Shown one piece after another: positions 10,982-20,321 of a stretch of 64,000 nt of DNA. The DNA comes from Pseudomonas sp. PSKL.D1 (lineage in GTDB: Bacteria; Pseudomonadota; Gammaproteobacteria; Pseudomonadales; Pseudomonadaceae). The notes below the pieces were generated by a model, which saw only the letters and a list, made by a program, of their open reading frames with translations, was not told the origin of the DNA and ran no database searches. The position numbers and the translations under genes were made by a program. Every line of letters starts with the position of its first letter. Positions within the stretch are counted from its first letter, which is position 1. The stretch spans positions 3,520,001-3,584,000 of the forward strand of contig NZ_CP118607.1 in the NCBI RefSeq assembly GCF_028898945.1, written 5' to 3'.

Positions 10982-11021
10982 GTATTACCTACCATAAGTA
11001 ACTTACCAGGTGTAACTTACC
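10982..11021. promoter_or_regulatory. Repeated operator-like boxes between TetR and flavoprotein genes
   Basis: GTAACTTACC occurs twice, at 10998-11007 and 11012-11021, fourteen bases apart. A degenerate copy, GTATTACCTACC, covers 10982-10993. The boxes lie just upstream of both divergent starts and are candidate binding sites for the TetR product. A direct-repeat arrangement is less usual for this family than a palindrome. Confidence 0.5.
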
Positions 11022-11058
11022 TTGAGTATATAAGCGCACACGCTTAGGAGAAACCCTC

Positions 11059-11658
11059 ATGCAAGCCTTGATCGTCATCGGCCACCATGACCCCCGCTCC
11101 CTGACTCACGCCATCGCCCATTCGCTGGCCGAAGGCCTGGCCAGTGCTGGCCACGCCGCAGAGCTGGCAGACCTTGCCAGCGAAGGCTTCGACCCCCGTT
11201 TCAGCCTGGCCGATCACGCCGTGCACCGTCGCCTGGCCGCTCCGCCCGCCGACGTGCTGCTGGAGCAGGCGCGCATCGACCGCGCAGACGCCTTGGTATT
11301 GGTGTACCCCATCTACTGGTGGTCGATGCCAGCCCTGCTCAAAGGCTGGGTCGAGAGGGTGTTCAGCAATGGCTGGGCATTCGACTTCGATGGCCAGCAC
11401 ACCGTCAAGAAACTGCGCGGCATGAAGGTGCACCTGGTGGGTATCGCCGGGGCCGATACCGGTACGTTCGAGCGCCACGGGTATGCAGAGGCCATGCGCG
11501 TGCAGATCGAGCACGGCATCTTTGACTACTGCGGCGCCGACGTTTTGAGTTCGACGCTGCTGCCCGACAGCGAGGGGCCTGACGCCGCACAGTGGCTGGC
11601 AACCGCCCGGCAACTGGGGCGCGACCTGTTTTTAACCGCACGCAGCCAGATCGCCTGA
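11059..11658 (+). CDS. NAD(P)H oxidoreductase, flavodoxin-like fold (quinone reductase family)
   Basis: A 199-residue protein with the flavodoxin_2 fold: phosphate-binding HHDPRSLTHAIA near the N-terminus and the flavin-contacting VYPIYWWSMPALLKGWVERV at about residues 80-100. Relatives (MdaB, KefF, human NQO-like) perform two-electron reduction of quinones with FMN or FAD. AGGAG at 11047-11051 supports the start. It is divergent from a TetR gene with shared operator-like repeats, suggesting induction by a quinone or electrophile; that inducer is inference. Confidence 0.88.
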   Translation: MQALIVIGHHDPRSLTHAIAHSLAEGLASAGHAAELADLASEGFDPRFSLADHAVHRRLAAPPADVLLEQARIDRADALVLVYPIYWWSMPALLKGWVERVFSNGWAFDFDGQHTVKKLRGMKVHLVGIAGADTGTFERHGYAEAMRVQIEHGIFDYCGADVLSSTLLPDSEGPDAAQWLATARQLGRDLFLTARSQIA

Positions 11659-11663
11659 CCGTC

Positions 11664-12209
11664 TCAGCCTGCCAGGGGCCACTCGGCCAGCGGCCAGTAG
11701 CGGCCCTTGCGCGACTCGAACAAGGTGAAATGCCGGGCAACGAGGTAGAACTCCGGCGCCACCGCCGCTTCGGGCACCTGGCCACTGAAGTCTCGCGACA
11801 AGGTCAGGTGCGGCCGGTATTCCCGAGCAGGCTCTTTGATGCCCAAGGGCAGCAGCGCCTGTTGCAGGCCGTAGACCAACTGGCGCAGTGCCACGGGCGT
11901 TTCCTGTGGTTCGAGCACCAAGGCACCGGCACGCGGCCAGGCATTGAGCCTGTTCAGCGACAGGCGCAGTGGCGTGCCCGGTCGGGCCAGGTTGTCCACC
12001 GCTGCGCTGATCGTCGGCACCTGAGCGGCATCCACATCGCCCAGAAACAACAAGGTGAGGTGGAAGTTTTCGCTTGGCACCGGCTTGCCGCTGCGCAGGC
12101 TCAACCCGCGCCGCCACTGGGCGATCGCCTGCCGCTGCGCCTCGCTGACAGTGAGTGCAAAAAACAGCCGTTTGAAGGGGGCGCCACTCGGGCGGATATC
12201 CTGAGGCAT
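11664..12209 (-). CDS. thpR: RNA 2',3'-cyclic phosphodiesterase (2'-5' RNA ligase family)
   Basis: A 181-residue member of the 2H phosphoesterase superfamily. Both catalytic HxTx motifs are present (HLTLLFLG at about residue 50 and HLTLSRD near 135), in the normal spacing. The family opens 2',3'-cyclic phosphates on RNA and can reversibly join 2'-5' linkages. Its tail meets that of the preceding flavoprotein gene with only five bases between the stops. The cellular role of ThpR is not well established. Confidence 0.9.
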   Translation of the reverse strand: MPQDIRPSGAPFKRLFFALTVSEAQRQAIAQWRRGLSLRSGKPVPSENFHLTLLFLGDVDAAQVPTISAAVDNLARPGTPLRLSLNRLNAWPRAGALVLEPQETPVALRQLVYGLQQALLPLGIKEPAREYRPHLTLSRDFSGQVPEAAVAPEFYLVARHFTLFESRKGRYWPLAEWPLAG

Positions 12210-12366
12210 AACGGCTCCTTAACTTAAAACGTTTGCGCAGTCTGCCGGGCATTACACCTAAGTCGCCCGGTTTTCACGTAACAATATGTACAAACCCGCC
12301 CCATGATTGTTTATGCTGGCGGGCTTATGCCATGGCGCATGGCCATTTTTCGACAAGTAATCGTCC

Positions 12367-13266
12367 ATGAAAATTGCACTCGTACTGATCTTCGCCCTCT
12401 CGATCGCCTATGTTCACCTGCGCGGTCGGGTGCGTCACAAGCTGACCCGCCAGCTGGGTGACCACTCCAGTTTCCTGGCCCCGGTCAACAGCTTCCTGTA
12501 CCTGTTTTCCAAACACCCGGCCAAGCCTTACCTACCGGTGGAAGCCTTCCCCGAGCTGCAGCCGCTCAAGGACCACTGGCAGGAAATCCGCGAAGAAGCC
12601 CAGCAACTGTTGCATGTGGGCGAGATCAAGAAGTCCGATAATTACGACGACGTCGGCTTCAACTCATTCTTCAAAACCGGCTGGAAGCGCTTTTACCTGA
12701 AGTGGTACGGCGAAAGCCACCCCTCGGCAATGAGCCTGTGCCCACGCACCACCGAACTGCTGCAGGGCATCGGCTCAGTCAAGGCGGCGATGTTCGCCAC
12801 CCTGCCGCCGGGCGCCAAGCTTGTGCGCCACCGCGACCCGTATGCCGGCTCCTACCGCTACCACCTGGGCCTGGACACGCCCAACGACGATGGTTGCTAC
12901 ATCGACGTGGACGGCGAAAAGTACTCCTGGCGTGATGGCGAGGCGGTGATGTTCGACGAAACATACATTCACTACGCCGCCAACACCACCGAGCACAACC
13001 GCATCATCCTGTTCTGCGACATCGAGCGACCGCTGAAGTACCGCTGGGCCAGTGCGTTCAACCGCTGGTTCAGCCGCAATGTCATGGCCGCTGCCGCCGC
13101 GCCGAACAACGCGGGCGACAAGACCGGCGGCATCAACCGCCTGTTCACCCGCATCTACAAGATTCGCGAACGTGGCAAGGCCATGAAGAAGCGCAACCGC
13201 ATGCGCTATTACCTGGAAAAATGGGCGGTGGTCGCAGCGTTGGTGCTGGTGTTCATCTATATCTGA
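12367..13266 (+). CDS. lpxO: Lipid A hydroxylase LpxO (aspartyl/asparaginyl beta-hydroxylase family)
   Basis: A 299-residue Fe(II)/2-oxoglutarate dioxygenase. It has an N-terminal membrane anchor at residues 1-19, the metal and co-substrate region with HRDPY and RYHLGL, the second histidine in ETYIHYAANTT, the stretch HNRIILFCDIERPL, and a C-terminal hydrophobic anchor. This matches LpxO, which adds a 2-hydroxyl to the secondary acyl chains of lipid A at the inner-membrane face and alters the outer membrane. It is a single-gene unit. Confusion with another AspH-like protein is unlikely given the two terminal anchors. Confidence 0.88.
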   Translation: MKIALVLIFALSIAYVHLRGRVRHKLTRQLGDHSSFLAPVNSFLYLFSKHPAKPYLPVEAFPELQPLKDHWQEIREEAQQLLHVGEIKKSDNYDDVGFNSFFKTGWKRFYLKWYGESHPSAMSLCPRTTELLQGIGSVKAAMFATLPPGAKLVRHRDPYAGSYRYHLGLDTPNDDGCYIDVDGEKYSWRDGEAVMFDETYIHYAANTTEHNRIILFCDIERPLKYRWASAFNRWFSRNVMAAAAAPNNAGDKTGGINRLFTRIYKIRERGKAMKKRNRMRYYLEKWAVVAALVLVFIYI

Positions 13267-13356
13267 ATGCCTGCAGCAGCACCAAAATCCAAGACATGCG
13301 CCCACCATCGGCTAGCCTGAAAGCTCACCCCCCTAAACCTTCCCAAGGTGAAGACG

Positions 13357-13701
13357 ATGAGCATGATGGACTGGGACGCCTACCGTAAGCAGTTGATGGC
13401 CGGCATCGGCGATCTCAAACAATTGTCACCCGACACCGTTGCCGGCTACATGACCGCCAGCGGTGCCGGGGCCAAGACCAACCACCTGGACGCCAAGACC
13501 CGCGAACTGATCTCCCTGGCCGTGGCCGTCACCACCCGCTGTGACGGCTGCATCGCCGTGCATTCGCAACAAGCCGTCAAACACGGGGCCACCCGCGAGG
13601 AAATCGCCGAGGCGCTGGGCGTGGCAGTGGCCATGAACGCCGGCGCCGCGCTGGTGTATTCAGCCCGCGCGCTGGATGCCGTAGGCAAAGCCACCAGCTG
13701 A
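13357..13701 (+). CDS. Carboxymuconolactone decarboxylase / AhpD-like protein
   Basis: A 114-residue alpha-helical protein with the CxxC-H redox motif of AhpD-like proteins (RCDGCIAVHSQQA, about residues 57-69). It is shorter than AhpD and resembles single-domain CMD proteins that act as small peroxidases or thiol reductants; the exact reaction is unknown. I prefer the ATG at 13357 (MSMMDWD); a GTG at 13348 would add three residues. Confidence 0.85.
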   Translation: MSMMDWDAYRKQLMAGIGDLKQLSPDTVAGYMTASGAGAKTNHLDAKTRELISLAVAVTTRCDGCIAVHSQQAVKHGATREEIAEALGVAVAMNAGAALVYSARALDAVGKATS

Positions 13702-13779
13702 CAGCAAACGGCGTCGCCGCCCTTGCGCGGTGGCGCCGCAACCACCAGACTTGGCGCCCTAGCCACAGCAGGAACCGCC

Positions 13780-14349
13780 ATGATCCACATCCGCCCCATG
13801 ACGCCCGACGATTTCGAGCGCTTCTGGCCTACCTTCCAGGCCGTTGCCCAGGCCCGCCAAACCTATGCCTACGACCCTGCCCTGAGCTACGAGCAGGCCC
13901 GTCACGTATGGCTGGAATTGCCGCTGCACACCCTCGTGGCCGAAGCGGATGGCGAATTGCTGGGCAGTTATTACCTCAAAGCCAATGCGGCCGGCCCTGG
14001 GGCACACGTGGGCAACTGCGGTTACATGGTGTGTGAAGCCGCCCGCGGGCAGGGCGTGGCCCGCTTGATGTGCGAGCACTCGCAAAAACTGGCGCGCCAG
14101 GAGGGCTTTCTGGCATTGCAGTTCAATTCGGTGGTCGCCAGCAACGAAGTGGCCGTGGCCCTGTGGCAAAAGCTTGGCTTTGAAACCGTCGGCCGTTTGC
14201 CCAAGGCCTATCGCCACGCCACCCTTGGCTTGGTGGACTGCCTGGTGATGTACAAATGGCTGGCGGACGAGCCCGTAGTGGAAAAACCACCCCTGCTGAT
14301 CGGGCGCAAGAATATTGAGGCGCGCGTGTCGCGTCGACGCGGGCGTTAA
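13780..14349 (+). CDS. GNAT family N-acetyltransferase
   Basis: A 189-residue acetyltransferase with the GNAT acetyl-CoA loop (ARGQGVARLMCEHSQ, about residues 93-107) and the terminal strand motif VALWQKLGFETVGRLPKAY. The acceptor substrate is unknown. The ATG at 13780 begins the family core (MIHIRPMTPDD); an upstream in-frame extension to 13723 is not supported. Its stop codon abuts that of the convergent LysR gene with no bases between. Confidence 0.88.
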   Translation: MIHIRPMTPDDFERFWPTFQAVAQARQTYAYDPALSYEQARHVWLELPLHTLVAEADGELLGSYYLKANAAGPGAHVGNCGYMVCEAARGQGVARLMCEHSQKLARQEGFLALQFNSVVASNEVAVALWQKLGFETVGRLPKAYRHATLGLVDCLVMYKWLADEPVVEKPPLLIGRKNIEARVSRRRGR

Positions 14350-15252
14350 CTAGCTCCGGTCGAAAAAGCGGCTGCCCTTTTCCTTGAGCAAATCCACCAG
14401 CGCGCCCGCAGCAGGCGACAAATAGGCATCGGTACGCACCGACACCGCCACGGTGCGGCGCATGGTGGTGGCCTCGAGCGGGACCTCGCGCAGCCAGAAT
14501 ATTCCTGAGCCATGCTCAAGCGTTTCCCGCGCCACGAAACTCAGCAGTTGGGTACGGGCGATCAGCCGGGGCAGCAACGAGATGGCGTTGGTTTCGATCT
14601 GCACCTGTGGCGGCGGCAAGTGGTGGGCGATGAATACATTGTCGATCCAGCGCCGGGCCGTCACAGTCGGCCCCGCCAACACCCAGCGATACTGGCAAAG
14701 GTCTTCCAGGGCAACGGGAGCCGCGAACACCGGGTGATCGGCACTGGCCACCACCACCGCCTCATCATCAAGGATCGGGTAGGTGGTGAACTCCGGTTCG
14801 GCGGCAATCTGCGGCGAAATGATCACATCCAGCTGCCCTGCGCGCAGCGACTCCTTAAGCACGTCGTCCTGCGCAATGGACAACTTCAGGGTCAGCTCGG
14901 GCGCCCGCTCCAGTAAGGCGGCAGTCAGGTGTGGCAGCAAGTGTTCGGCCATGCTCGCCGCACACCCCAAGCGGATATTACCCACCAACCCGCTGGCGAA
15001 ATCGCGCACCTCGCGCTCGGTTTCGGCGATGGTCAACTGCAACTGCTTGCCCCGCGCCAACAGCAGCTTGCCGACGTCAGTGAGCTTGATACGGCGCCCA
15101 TCACGCTGGAACAGCCGCGTGCCCAAGGATTCTTCCAGCCGTTGAATGCTCTTGGTCAGTGCCGGCTGGCTGCGGTTGAGCTTTTCCGCGGCGCGGCCCA
15201 AGTGGCCAAGTTCGGCGATGGTTTCGAAGTAGGTGAGATCACGCAGGTCCAT
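14350..15252 (-). CDS. LysR family transcriptional regulator
   Basis: A 300-residue regulator with an N-terminal helix-turn-helix (residues about 1-60: YFETIAELGHLGRAAEKLNR) and a LysR effector domain with family phrases RLGCAASMAEHLLPHL and SLLPRLIARTQLLSFVARE. It is divergent, by 116 bases, from the AbrB-family membrane protein gene and probably controls it. The effector is unknown. Confidence 0.88.
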   Translation of the reverse strand: MDLRDLTYFETIAELGHLGRAAEKLNRSQPALTKSIQRLEESLGTRLFQRDGRRIKLTDVGKLLLARGKQLQLTIAETEREVRDFASGLVGNIRLGCAASMAEHLLPHLTAALLERAPELTLKLSIAQDDVLKESLRAGQLDVIISPQIAAEPEFTTYPILDDEAVVVASADHPVFAAPVALEDLCQYRWVLAGPTVTARRWIDNVFIAHHLPPPQVQIETNAISLLPRLIARTQLLSFVARETLEHGSGIFWLREVPLEATTMRRTVAVSVRTDAYLSPAAGALVDLLKEKGSRFFDRS

Positions 15253-15368
15253 GATTGATGAATTTCAGTTATGGATTGATCAAAAGTAGAAAATAGACTT
15301 GATCGATTGCGCCGTCGATAATTTTCTTCGCTGCCTCCCGCGTTAACGCTGCACAAGGAGTACCGTCT

Positions 15369-16439
15369 TTGCAGACCGCCCTTCCCGATTCCGTCAAACC
15401 CCTCTTGCGCTGGCCCGCCCTGCTCATCTGCGCTGGCGCAGTTGGCCAGTTGCTGCATTACCTTGCCGTACCGGCAGGTTTGTTCCTCGGCCCCATGCTG
15501 GTGGCCATCCTGTTTGGCGTGTGCGGCACCGGCTTGAGCTTGCACCGGCAAGTGTTCCGTTTCGGCCAGGGGTGTGTGGGCCTGCTGGTTGCCCACTCGG
15601 TGACCTGGGGCGTGTTGGTGTCGATGGCGCAATCCTGGCACCTGATGCTGGTGGCCACCCTCATCACCGTGCTGCTGAGCGCCCTGGTCGGGCTGGGCAC
15701 GGTACGCTTCGGCGGCATACCGGGCAGCACTGCCGCCTGGGGCACCGCACCCGGTGCGGCCTCGGCCATGGTGTCGATGGCCGAGGAAAACGGCGCCGAC
15801 GGGCGCGTGGTGGCGACCATGCAGTATGTACGGGTGGTGTGTGTGGTGATGATTGGCTCGCTGGTCAGCCATTGGCTTGGGGCGACATCCGCTAGCGGGG
15901 CTGGCGCCAGTGCAGCAGTGATCACGCAAGGTATCCATGTGCTGAACAGCCTGCTCAGCATCGTCGTGGTGCTGGTCGGTATCACCCTCGGCAACCGCCT
16001 GCCCGCGGGCGCCTTGCTCACGCCGCTGCTGCTCGGTGGCGCCCTGCAGTTGAGTGGCCTGTTGACCATCAACCTGCCCGAACCGTTGCTGGCACTGGCT
16101 TACGGTGCCATCGGCTGCTACATCGGCCTGCGTTTCGACCAGCAAACCGTGCGCTACGTATGGAAGCGCTTGCCCACCATGATCAGCGGCGCCGTGGTGC
16201 TCATCGTGCTGTGCGCCGCTTGCGCCTGGGTATTGGCCAAGGCGATGGGCACCGACTTTCTGTCGATGTACCTGGCCACCAGCCCTGGCGGGCTGGATGC
16301 CATGGCGATCATTGCCGTGGAAACCCATGCGGATGTCGGCCTGGTGCTGGCCATGCAGACGCTGCGGTTGTTCGGCGTGATTCTTACCGGGGCATTCTGC
16401 GCACGGCAGATCATTCGGTTGACCCAGGCGCAGCCTTAA
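15369..16439 (+). CDS. AbrB family inner-membrane protein
   Basis: A 356-residue protein with about ten hydrophobic segments in two similar halves, each carrying a GxxLGPMLVAILFG or PGGLDAMAIIA type signature of the AbrB duplication family (PF05145). Despite the family name, this is a membrane protein and not the AbrB DNA-binding regulator; a transporter role is usually assumed. Translation seems to start at TTG (15369), because AAGGAG lies at 15355-15360 with ideal spacing and no ATG is near. Its stop codon overlaps that of the convergent VOC gene. Confidence 0.82.
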   Translation: MQTALPDSVKPLLRWPALLICAGAVGQLLHYLAVPAGLFLGPMLVAILFGVCGTGLSLHRQVFRFGQGCVGLLVAHSVTWGVLVSMAQSWHLMLVATLITVLLSALVGLGTVRFGGIPGSTAAWGTAPGAASAMVSMAEENGADGRVVATMQYVRVVCVVMIGSLVSHWLGATSASGAGASAAVITQGIHVLNSLLSIVVVLVGITLGNRLPAGALLTPLLLGGALQLSGLLTINLPEPLLALAYGAIGCYIGLRFDQQTVRYVWKRLPTMISGAVVLIVLCAACAWVLAKAMGTDFLSMYLATSPGGLDAMAIIAVETHADVGLVLAMQTLRLFGVILTGAFCARQIIRLTQAQP

Positions 16440-16915
16440 CCGCGCAAGGCTGCCTCGATGGCGGCCACATCGATCTTGCCCATGTTCAGCATGGCATCGA
16501 ACGCGCGTTTGGCAGCGGCCTTGTCTGGGTGCGTAAAGGCCTCGATAAGCACGCGCGGGGTGATTTGCCATGAAATACCCCAGCGGTCCTTGCACCAGCC
16601 GCAGACATTGGCCTCTCCGCCATTGTCGACGATGGCGTTCCATAGCCGGTCCGTTTCAGCCTGATCTTCGGTACTGACCTGGAACGAGAATGCCTCGTTG
16701 TGCTTGAAGGTCGGGCCACCGTTAAGCCCCACACAGGGGATGCCCATCACCTGGAACTCGACAGTGATCACATCGCCCGCCTTGCCAGACGGGTAGTCAC
16801 CGGGCGCCTGGTGTACGGCAATCAACTTGCTGTCCGGGAAGGTTGCAGCGTAGAACCGGGCGGCCTCTTCGGCATTCTGGTCGAACCATAGGCAAATCGT
16901 ATTCTTGGCAGTCAT
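16436..16915 (-). CDS. VOC family protein (PhnB-like, DUF 3-demethylubiquinone-9 methyltransferase type)
   Basis: A 159-residue protein of the glyoxalase/VOC fold: ICLWFDQNAEEAARFY at the N-terminus, the central TVEFQVMGIPCVGLNGGP, and CGWCKDRWGISWQITP. These match the PhnB/YjdN-like branch often misnamed 3-demethylubiquinone methyltransferase. No enzymatic activity has been firmly assigned to the branch. The start at 16915 (MTAKNTICLW) is the family start; the frame continues open to 16993 without similarity. Confidence 0.85.
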   Translation of the reverse strand: MTAKNTICLWFDQNAEEAARFYAATFPDSKLIAVHQAPGDYPSGKAGDVITVEFQVMGIPCVGLNGGPTFKHNEAFSFQVSTEDQAETDRLWNAIVDNGGEANVCGWCKDRWGISWQITPRVLIEAFTHPDKAAAKRAFDAMLNMGKIDVAAIEAALRG

Positions 16916-17134
16916 GGCGAAGCTCCACGTACAAGCTGGGACACTGAAGTTTAGCTTCGCAATACCCAGGCTCAGGCTGCTGCAGCGCTTCATTGCATAC
17001 CATTGGTCATCATCAGAATAAGACTACTTAACGTGGCGAAACGCCCTACAGCCCAACCCCTTCACACCTGAACCACCCAACCACCATCATTCCAGACCGA
17101 CCTCACCAGCGACCTTTCACAAGGAGAATCAGGT

Positions 17135-18364
17135 TTGTCTGACTTGGAAGCAAAGCTGCAGCACCTCACTGCCGATCAGATCGAGACGCTGTACAACGAA
17201 TATACAAAGGGTGAACGGGTTGCCGTGCTGCTGGAGCGCTACGGCGTAGACCTGACACCCGCCAGCCTGATCAAGGCCTTGCCGCCCGTGCCCTGCACAG
17301 AATTGTCATGCCCCTACTGCAAAAAGTGCATGTACCAGAAACGCAAGAGCAGAACCTCCCCCAGCTGGCAGGACAGCATGGTCTTCTGCAAAACCTGCAC
17401 GCATCGCCATTACCACCCTGGGCGTTCCCGCTGGCGGCGTGACTGCACCTGCCCGCCGTGCGCGGCGGAGCGCGAGCGCTCGCAGCAAGAGCAGGCAATG
17501 GATCACCGCCGACGCGTCGTGCAGCACTGGTCGCTGGCAAAAAGGGCGATGGTGCCGTTCCATGAACTGACCATCACCCACAAACTGCACCTGATGGCCA
17601 TGCTTGAAGTGCGCAAGGATGTGCAACACAACGTCCTGCATGCCGCCGAGCATGCAACCGGTGACGCCTGGGTCAGTCCCTCAACAGCCATGGATACGCA
17701 AATCCTGCAGGCGTTACATGAGGATGGGATCCTGCTGGTCGACCCGAATTCGCCGCTCGATGCGTTCAGTAATGACCTGGCACCCAAAGCCTGGCGCGAC
17801 AAAGTCCGCTGGGTGGGCAACGTGACCCTGGATGGGGAGCACCGGGCGGGCCTGACGCCGCTGTACCGCGTGTTGCACAAAGAGCTGTCCGCCGGCGCAC
17901 GGCCTCAATGGCGGGCACAGCTCATCGAAGCGATCCGGGCGCTGCTGATCGAAGAAGTGTGTGTTTACATTGCCGCACGCTGTGCCGAACACGGCCTGCC
18001 GTTCGAGGCCCGCAAAAAGGCCGAACAAGTGGCCGCGCAGCTGCTGGAAACGCACCCCGTGCGCCATGTGTGGTCACTGGCCAACACCGCCATTCGCGGT
18101 GCCTTGTCGTTCATCGCCCGCAGCCATGTGACCAAACTGCATGCCGCCAACACCATTCCTGCCAGCATGCTGGCCATGGGTGAACGCGCACTCAGGGAAC
18201 ATTGGCAGTTCAGCCAGGCAACCTATGGGATCAACGCACCCCGGTCGGCACTGAGCCGGGTGCTGTTCGACGTGTTGTTGAAACAGGAGGACCACGGGTT
18301 GGAACACCCGCTTGCGGGCTACATCAATGGCCTGCCACTGGCCGGGCGCAATGGCCCGCAGTAG
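17135..18364 (+). CDS. Unrecognised cysteine-rich protein with N-terminal zinc-ribbon-like motifs
   Basis: A 409-residue protein that I cannot assign to a family. After a helical start, residues about 54-110 contain CTELSCPYCKKC, then CKTC followed by HRHYH, then CTCPPC, which suggests one or two zinc-binding ribbons. The remaining 300 residues look mostly helical and cytosolic, with no signal peptide or membrane segment. Translation begins at TTG, since AAGGAG at 17121-17126 is well spaced and no ATG is near. Base composition is like the core genome. It stands alone, tail to tail with pcuC, so context gives no function. Zinc binding is inference from cysteine spacing. Confidence 0.75.
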   Translation: MSDLEAKLQHLTADQIETLYNEYTKGERVAVLLERYGVDLTPASLIKALPPVPCTELSCPYCKKCMYQKRKSRTSPSWQDSMVFCKTCTHRHYHPGRSRWRRDCTCPPCAAERERSQQEQAMDHRRRVVQHWSLAKRAMVPFHELTITHKLHLMAMLEVRKDVQHNVLHAAEHATGDAWVSPSTAMDTQILQALHEDGILLVDPNSPLDAFSNDLAPKAWRDKVRWVGNVTLDGEHRAGLTPLYRVLHKELSAGARPQWRAQLIEAIRALLIEEVCVYIAARCAEHGLPFEARKKAEQVAAQLLETHPVRHVWSLANTAIRGALSFIARSHVTKLHAANTIPASMLAMGERALREHWQFSQATYGINAPRSALSRVLFDVLLKQEDHGLEHPLAGYINGLPLAGRNGPQ

Positions 18365-18372
18365 CGAATGAC

Positions 18373-18391
18373 GGGGCTGCCAGGCAGCCCC
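18373..18391. terminator. Perfect hairpin between convergent genes
   Basis: GGGGCTGCC and GGCAGCCCC form a strong stem in the 36-base gap between two convergent genes. There is no clear T-tract on either side, so bidirectional termination is plausible rather than shown. Confidence 0.45.
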
Positions 18392-18400
18392 GCCCACCAC

Positions 18401-18883
18401 TTAGTGTTTCATGTGCATGTGGTCGTGGCCTGCGCCGGCCTCGGCATTGAGCGCACGAACCGGCGCTTGTACTTGCACGGTTTCCTTCGCGCCCTTGGCA
18501 TCTTCGATGGTCAGGGTCAGCGGCACTTGCTCGCCTTCTTTCACTTGCTGGTTCAGGCCCATCAGCATGACGTGCAGGCCGTTCGGGTCCAGGGTCACGG
18601 CCTTGCCTGCCGGCAGTTCCACTGCCTTGACTTCACGCATGCCCATCACGTCGCCGTTCATGGTCATTTCGTGTACCTGCACGGTTTTGGCCACAGGGGA
18701 CGCCACGCCCACCAGCTTGCTGTCGCTGCTGGCGGTGAGGGTCATGAAGGCGCCGGTGGCCTGCTGATGCGGCACGCTGGCACGCACCCATGCATCGCTT
18801 ACAGCGGTTTCGGCCATGGCCGGAAGGGCCAGGCCCAGCAATACGAGGGCGGCCAGGCCGCGCTTGATCGGTTGCATCGACAT
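18401..18883 (-). CDS. Periplasmic copper chaperone PCu(A)C
   Basis: A 160-residue secreted protein: signal peptide at residues 1-24 (ending PAMAETA) followed by the PCu(A)C domain. The copper ligands fit the pattern H-x(n)-M-x(n)-H-x-M: VHEMTMNGDVMGM and LHVMLM are visible. The tail HDHMHMKH is an extra metal-binding stretch. The family hands Cu(I) to SCO proteins or to the CuA site of cytochrome oxidase in the periplasm. Its start codon directly abuts the stop of the SCO gene upstream, so the two form one operon. Confidence 0.9.
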   Translation of the reverse strand: MSMQPIKRGLAALVLLGLALPAMAETAVSDAWVRASVPHQQATGAFMTLTASSDSKLVGVASPVAKTVQVHEMTMNGDVMGMREVKAVELPAGKAVTLDPNGLHVMLMGLNQQVKEGEQVPLTLTIEDAKGAKETVQVQAPVRALNAEAGAGHDHMHMKH

Positions 18884-19492
18884 TCAGCAGATCTCCATCA
18901 GGGTGGCCAGGTCTTCAGCGCATTCCTTGGCGTTCAGGGAATGGCCCAGGCTCAGGCGCAGGGTGCCACGGGTATCGTAGACGTAGCTGGTGGACGAGTG
19001 AGAGATGGTGTAGGTGTCGCCCGCCGGAACTTTTTCGTAGAACACCTTGAACTCCTTGGCCACCTCGGCGATTTCTTCCGGGGTGCCGGTCAGGGCGGTG
19101 AACGACGGGTCGAAGGCCTTGATGTAGGCGTCGAGCACTTCCGGGGTGTCACGCTCCGGGTCCAGGGTGATGAACACCACCTGGAAAATCTCGCGGTCAC
19201 GGCCCCTGAGCATGTTCTTGATTTGCACCGCGCGCGCCAGCGTGGTCGGGCAGACCGCCGGGCACTGGGTGAAACCGAAGAAGATCATCGGCATGCTGCC
19301 GTAGAAGCTCGACAGGGTGACGTCGTTGCCGCGGGTATCCTTGAGGCGGAACTTGCGCCCCAGGATTTCGTTGCTCATGTTCTTGCCGTACTTGAACTCA
19401 AGCCCCCGGGCCGGGTTGCAGCCTGCGAGCAGGCCGAGCCCGAGAACGCCCATCCCGGCGACAACTGCGCGCCGGGTAAACAGATCATTCAT
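18884..19492 (-). CDS. SCO1/SenC family copper lipoprotein
   Basis: A 202-residue protein with an N-terminal export signal and lipobox LLAGC (Cys at about residue 25), so it is probably a membrane-anchored periplasmic lipoprotein. The copper-binding CxxxC is present in FFGFTQCPAVCPTTLA and the third ligand histidine in TISHSSTSYVYD. SCO proteins deliver copper or reduce the CuA cysteines during cytochrome oxidase assembly. I chose the ATG at 19492 (MNDLFTRRAVV); the frame is open further upstream. It precedes the PCu(A)C gene with no gap, and no oxidase gene is nearby. Confidence 0.9.
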   Translation of the reverse strand: MNDLFTRRAVVAGMGVLGLGLLAGCNPARGLEFKYGKNMSNEILGRKFRLKDTRGNDVTLSSFYGSMPMIFFGFTQCPAVCPTTLARAVQIKNMLRGRDREIFQVVFITLDPERDTPEVLDAYIKAFDPSFTALTGTPEEIAEVAKEFKVFYEKVPAGDTYTISHSSTSYVYDTRGTLRLSLGHSLNAKECAEDLATLMEIC

Positions 19493-19600
19493 GGAACCAT
19501 CCTTTACAGGGAAGGTGCCGGCCCTCGGGACGGGCCGGCCAGAAAACCGCGGCATTCTGGCATGACACCTTCGGTGGTTCTACCCGACGAAGGCGGTGAT

Positions 19601-19632
19601 GGCCCGCAGCCCTTTAAACATGGGCTGCGGCC
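19601..19632. terminator. Hairpin downstream of nfuA
   Basis: GGCCCGCAGCCC and GGGCTGCGGCC pair with a single bulged base around an AT-rich loop. It lies just after the nfuA stop in its direction of transcription. There is no T-tract, so it may be a weak terminator or only a structured spacer. Confidence 0.35.
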
Positions 19633-19678
19633 TGTTGTCGCAGGGGTTGAAACCGTAACGATTTGTTGCTAAAGCGGA

Positions 19679-20272
<594 letters not shown>

Positions 20273-20321
20273 TCACAGACTTGCGGCCAAGTGTACGCCA
20301 ACCTGGCCTTTGTACAAAGTC

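Noticed and set aside
15156..16643. 495-codon minus-strand frame opposite the AbrB-family gene
   Set aside because: Shadow frame that also crosses the LysR and VOC genes; no domain.
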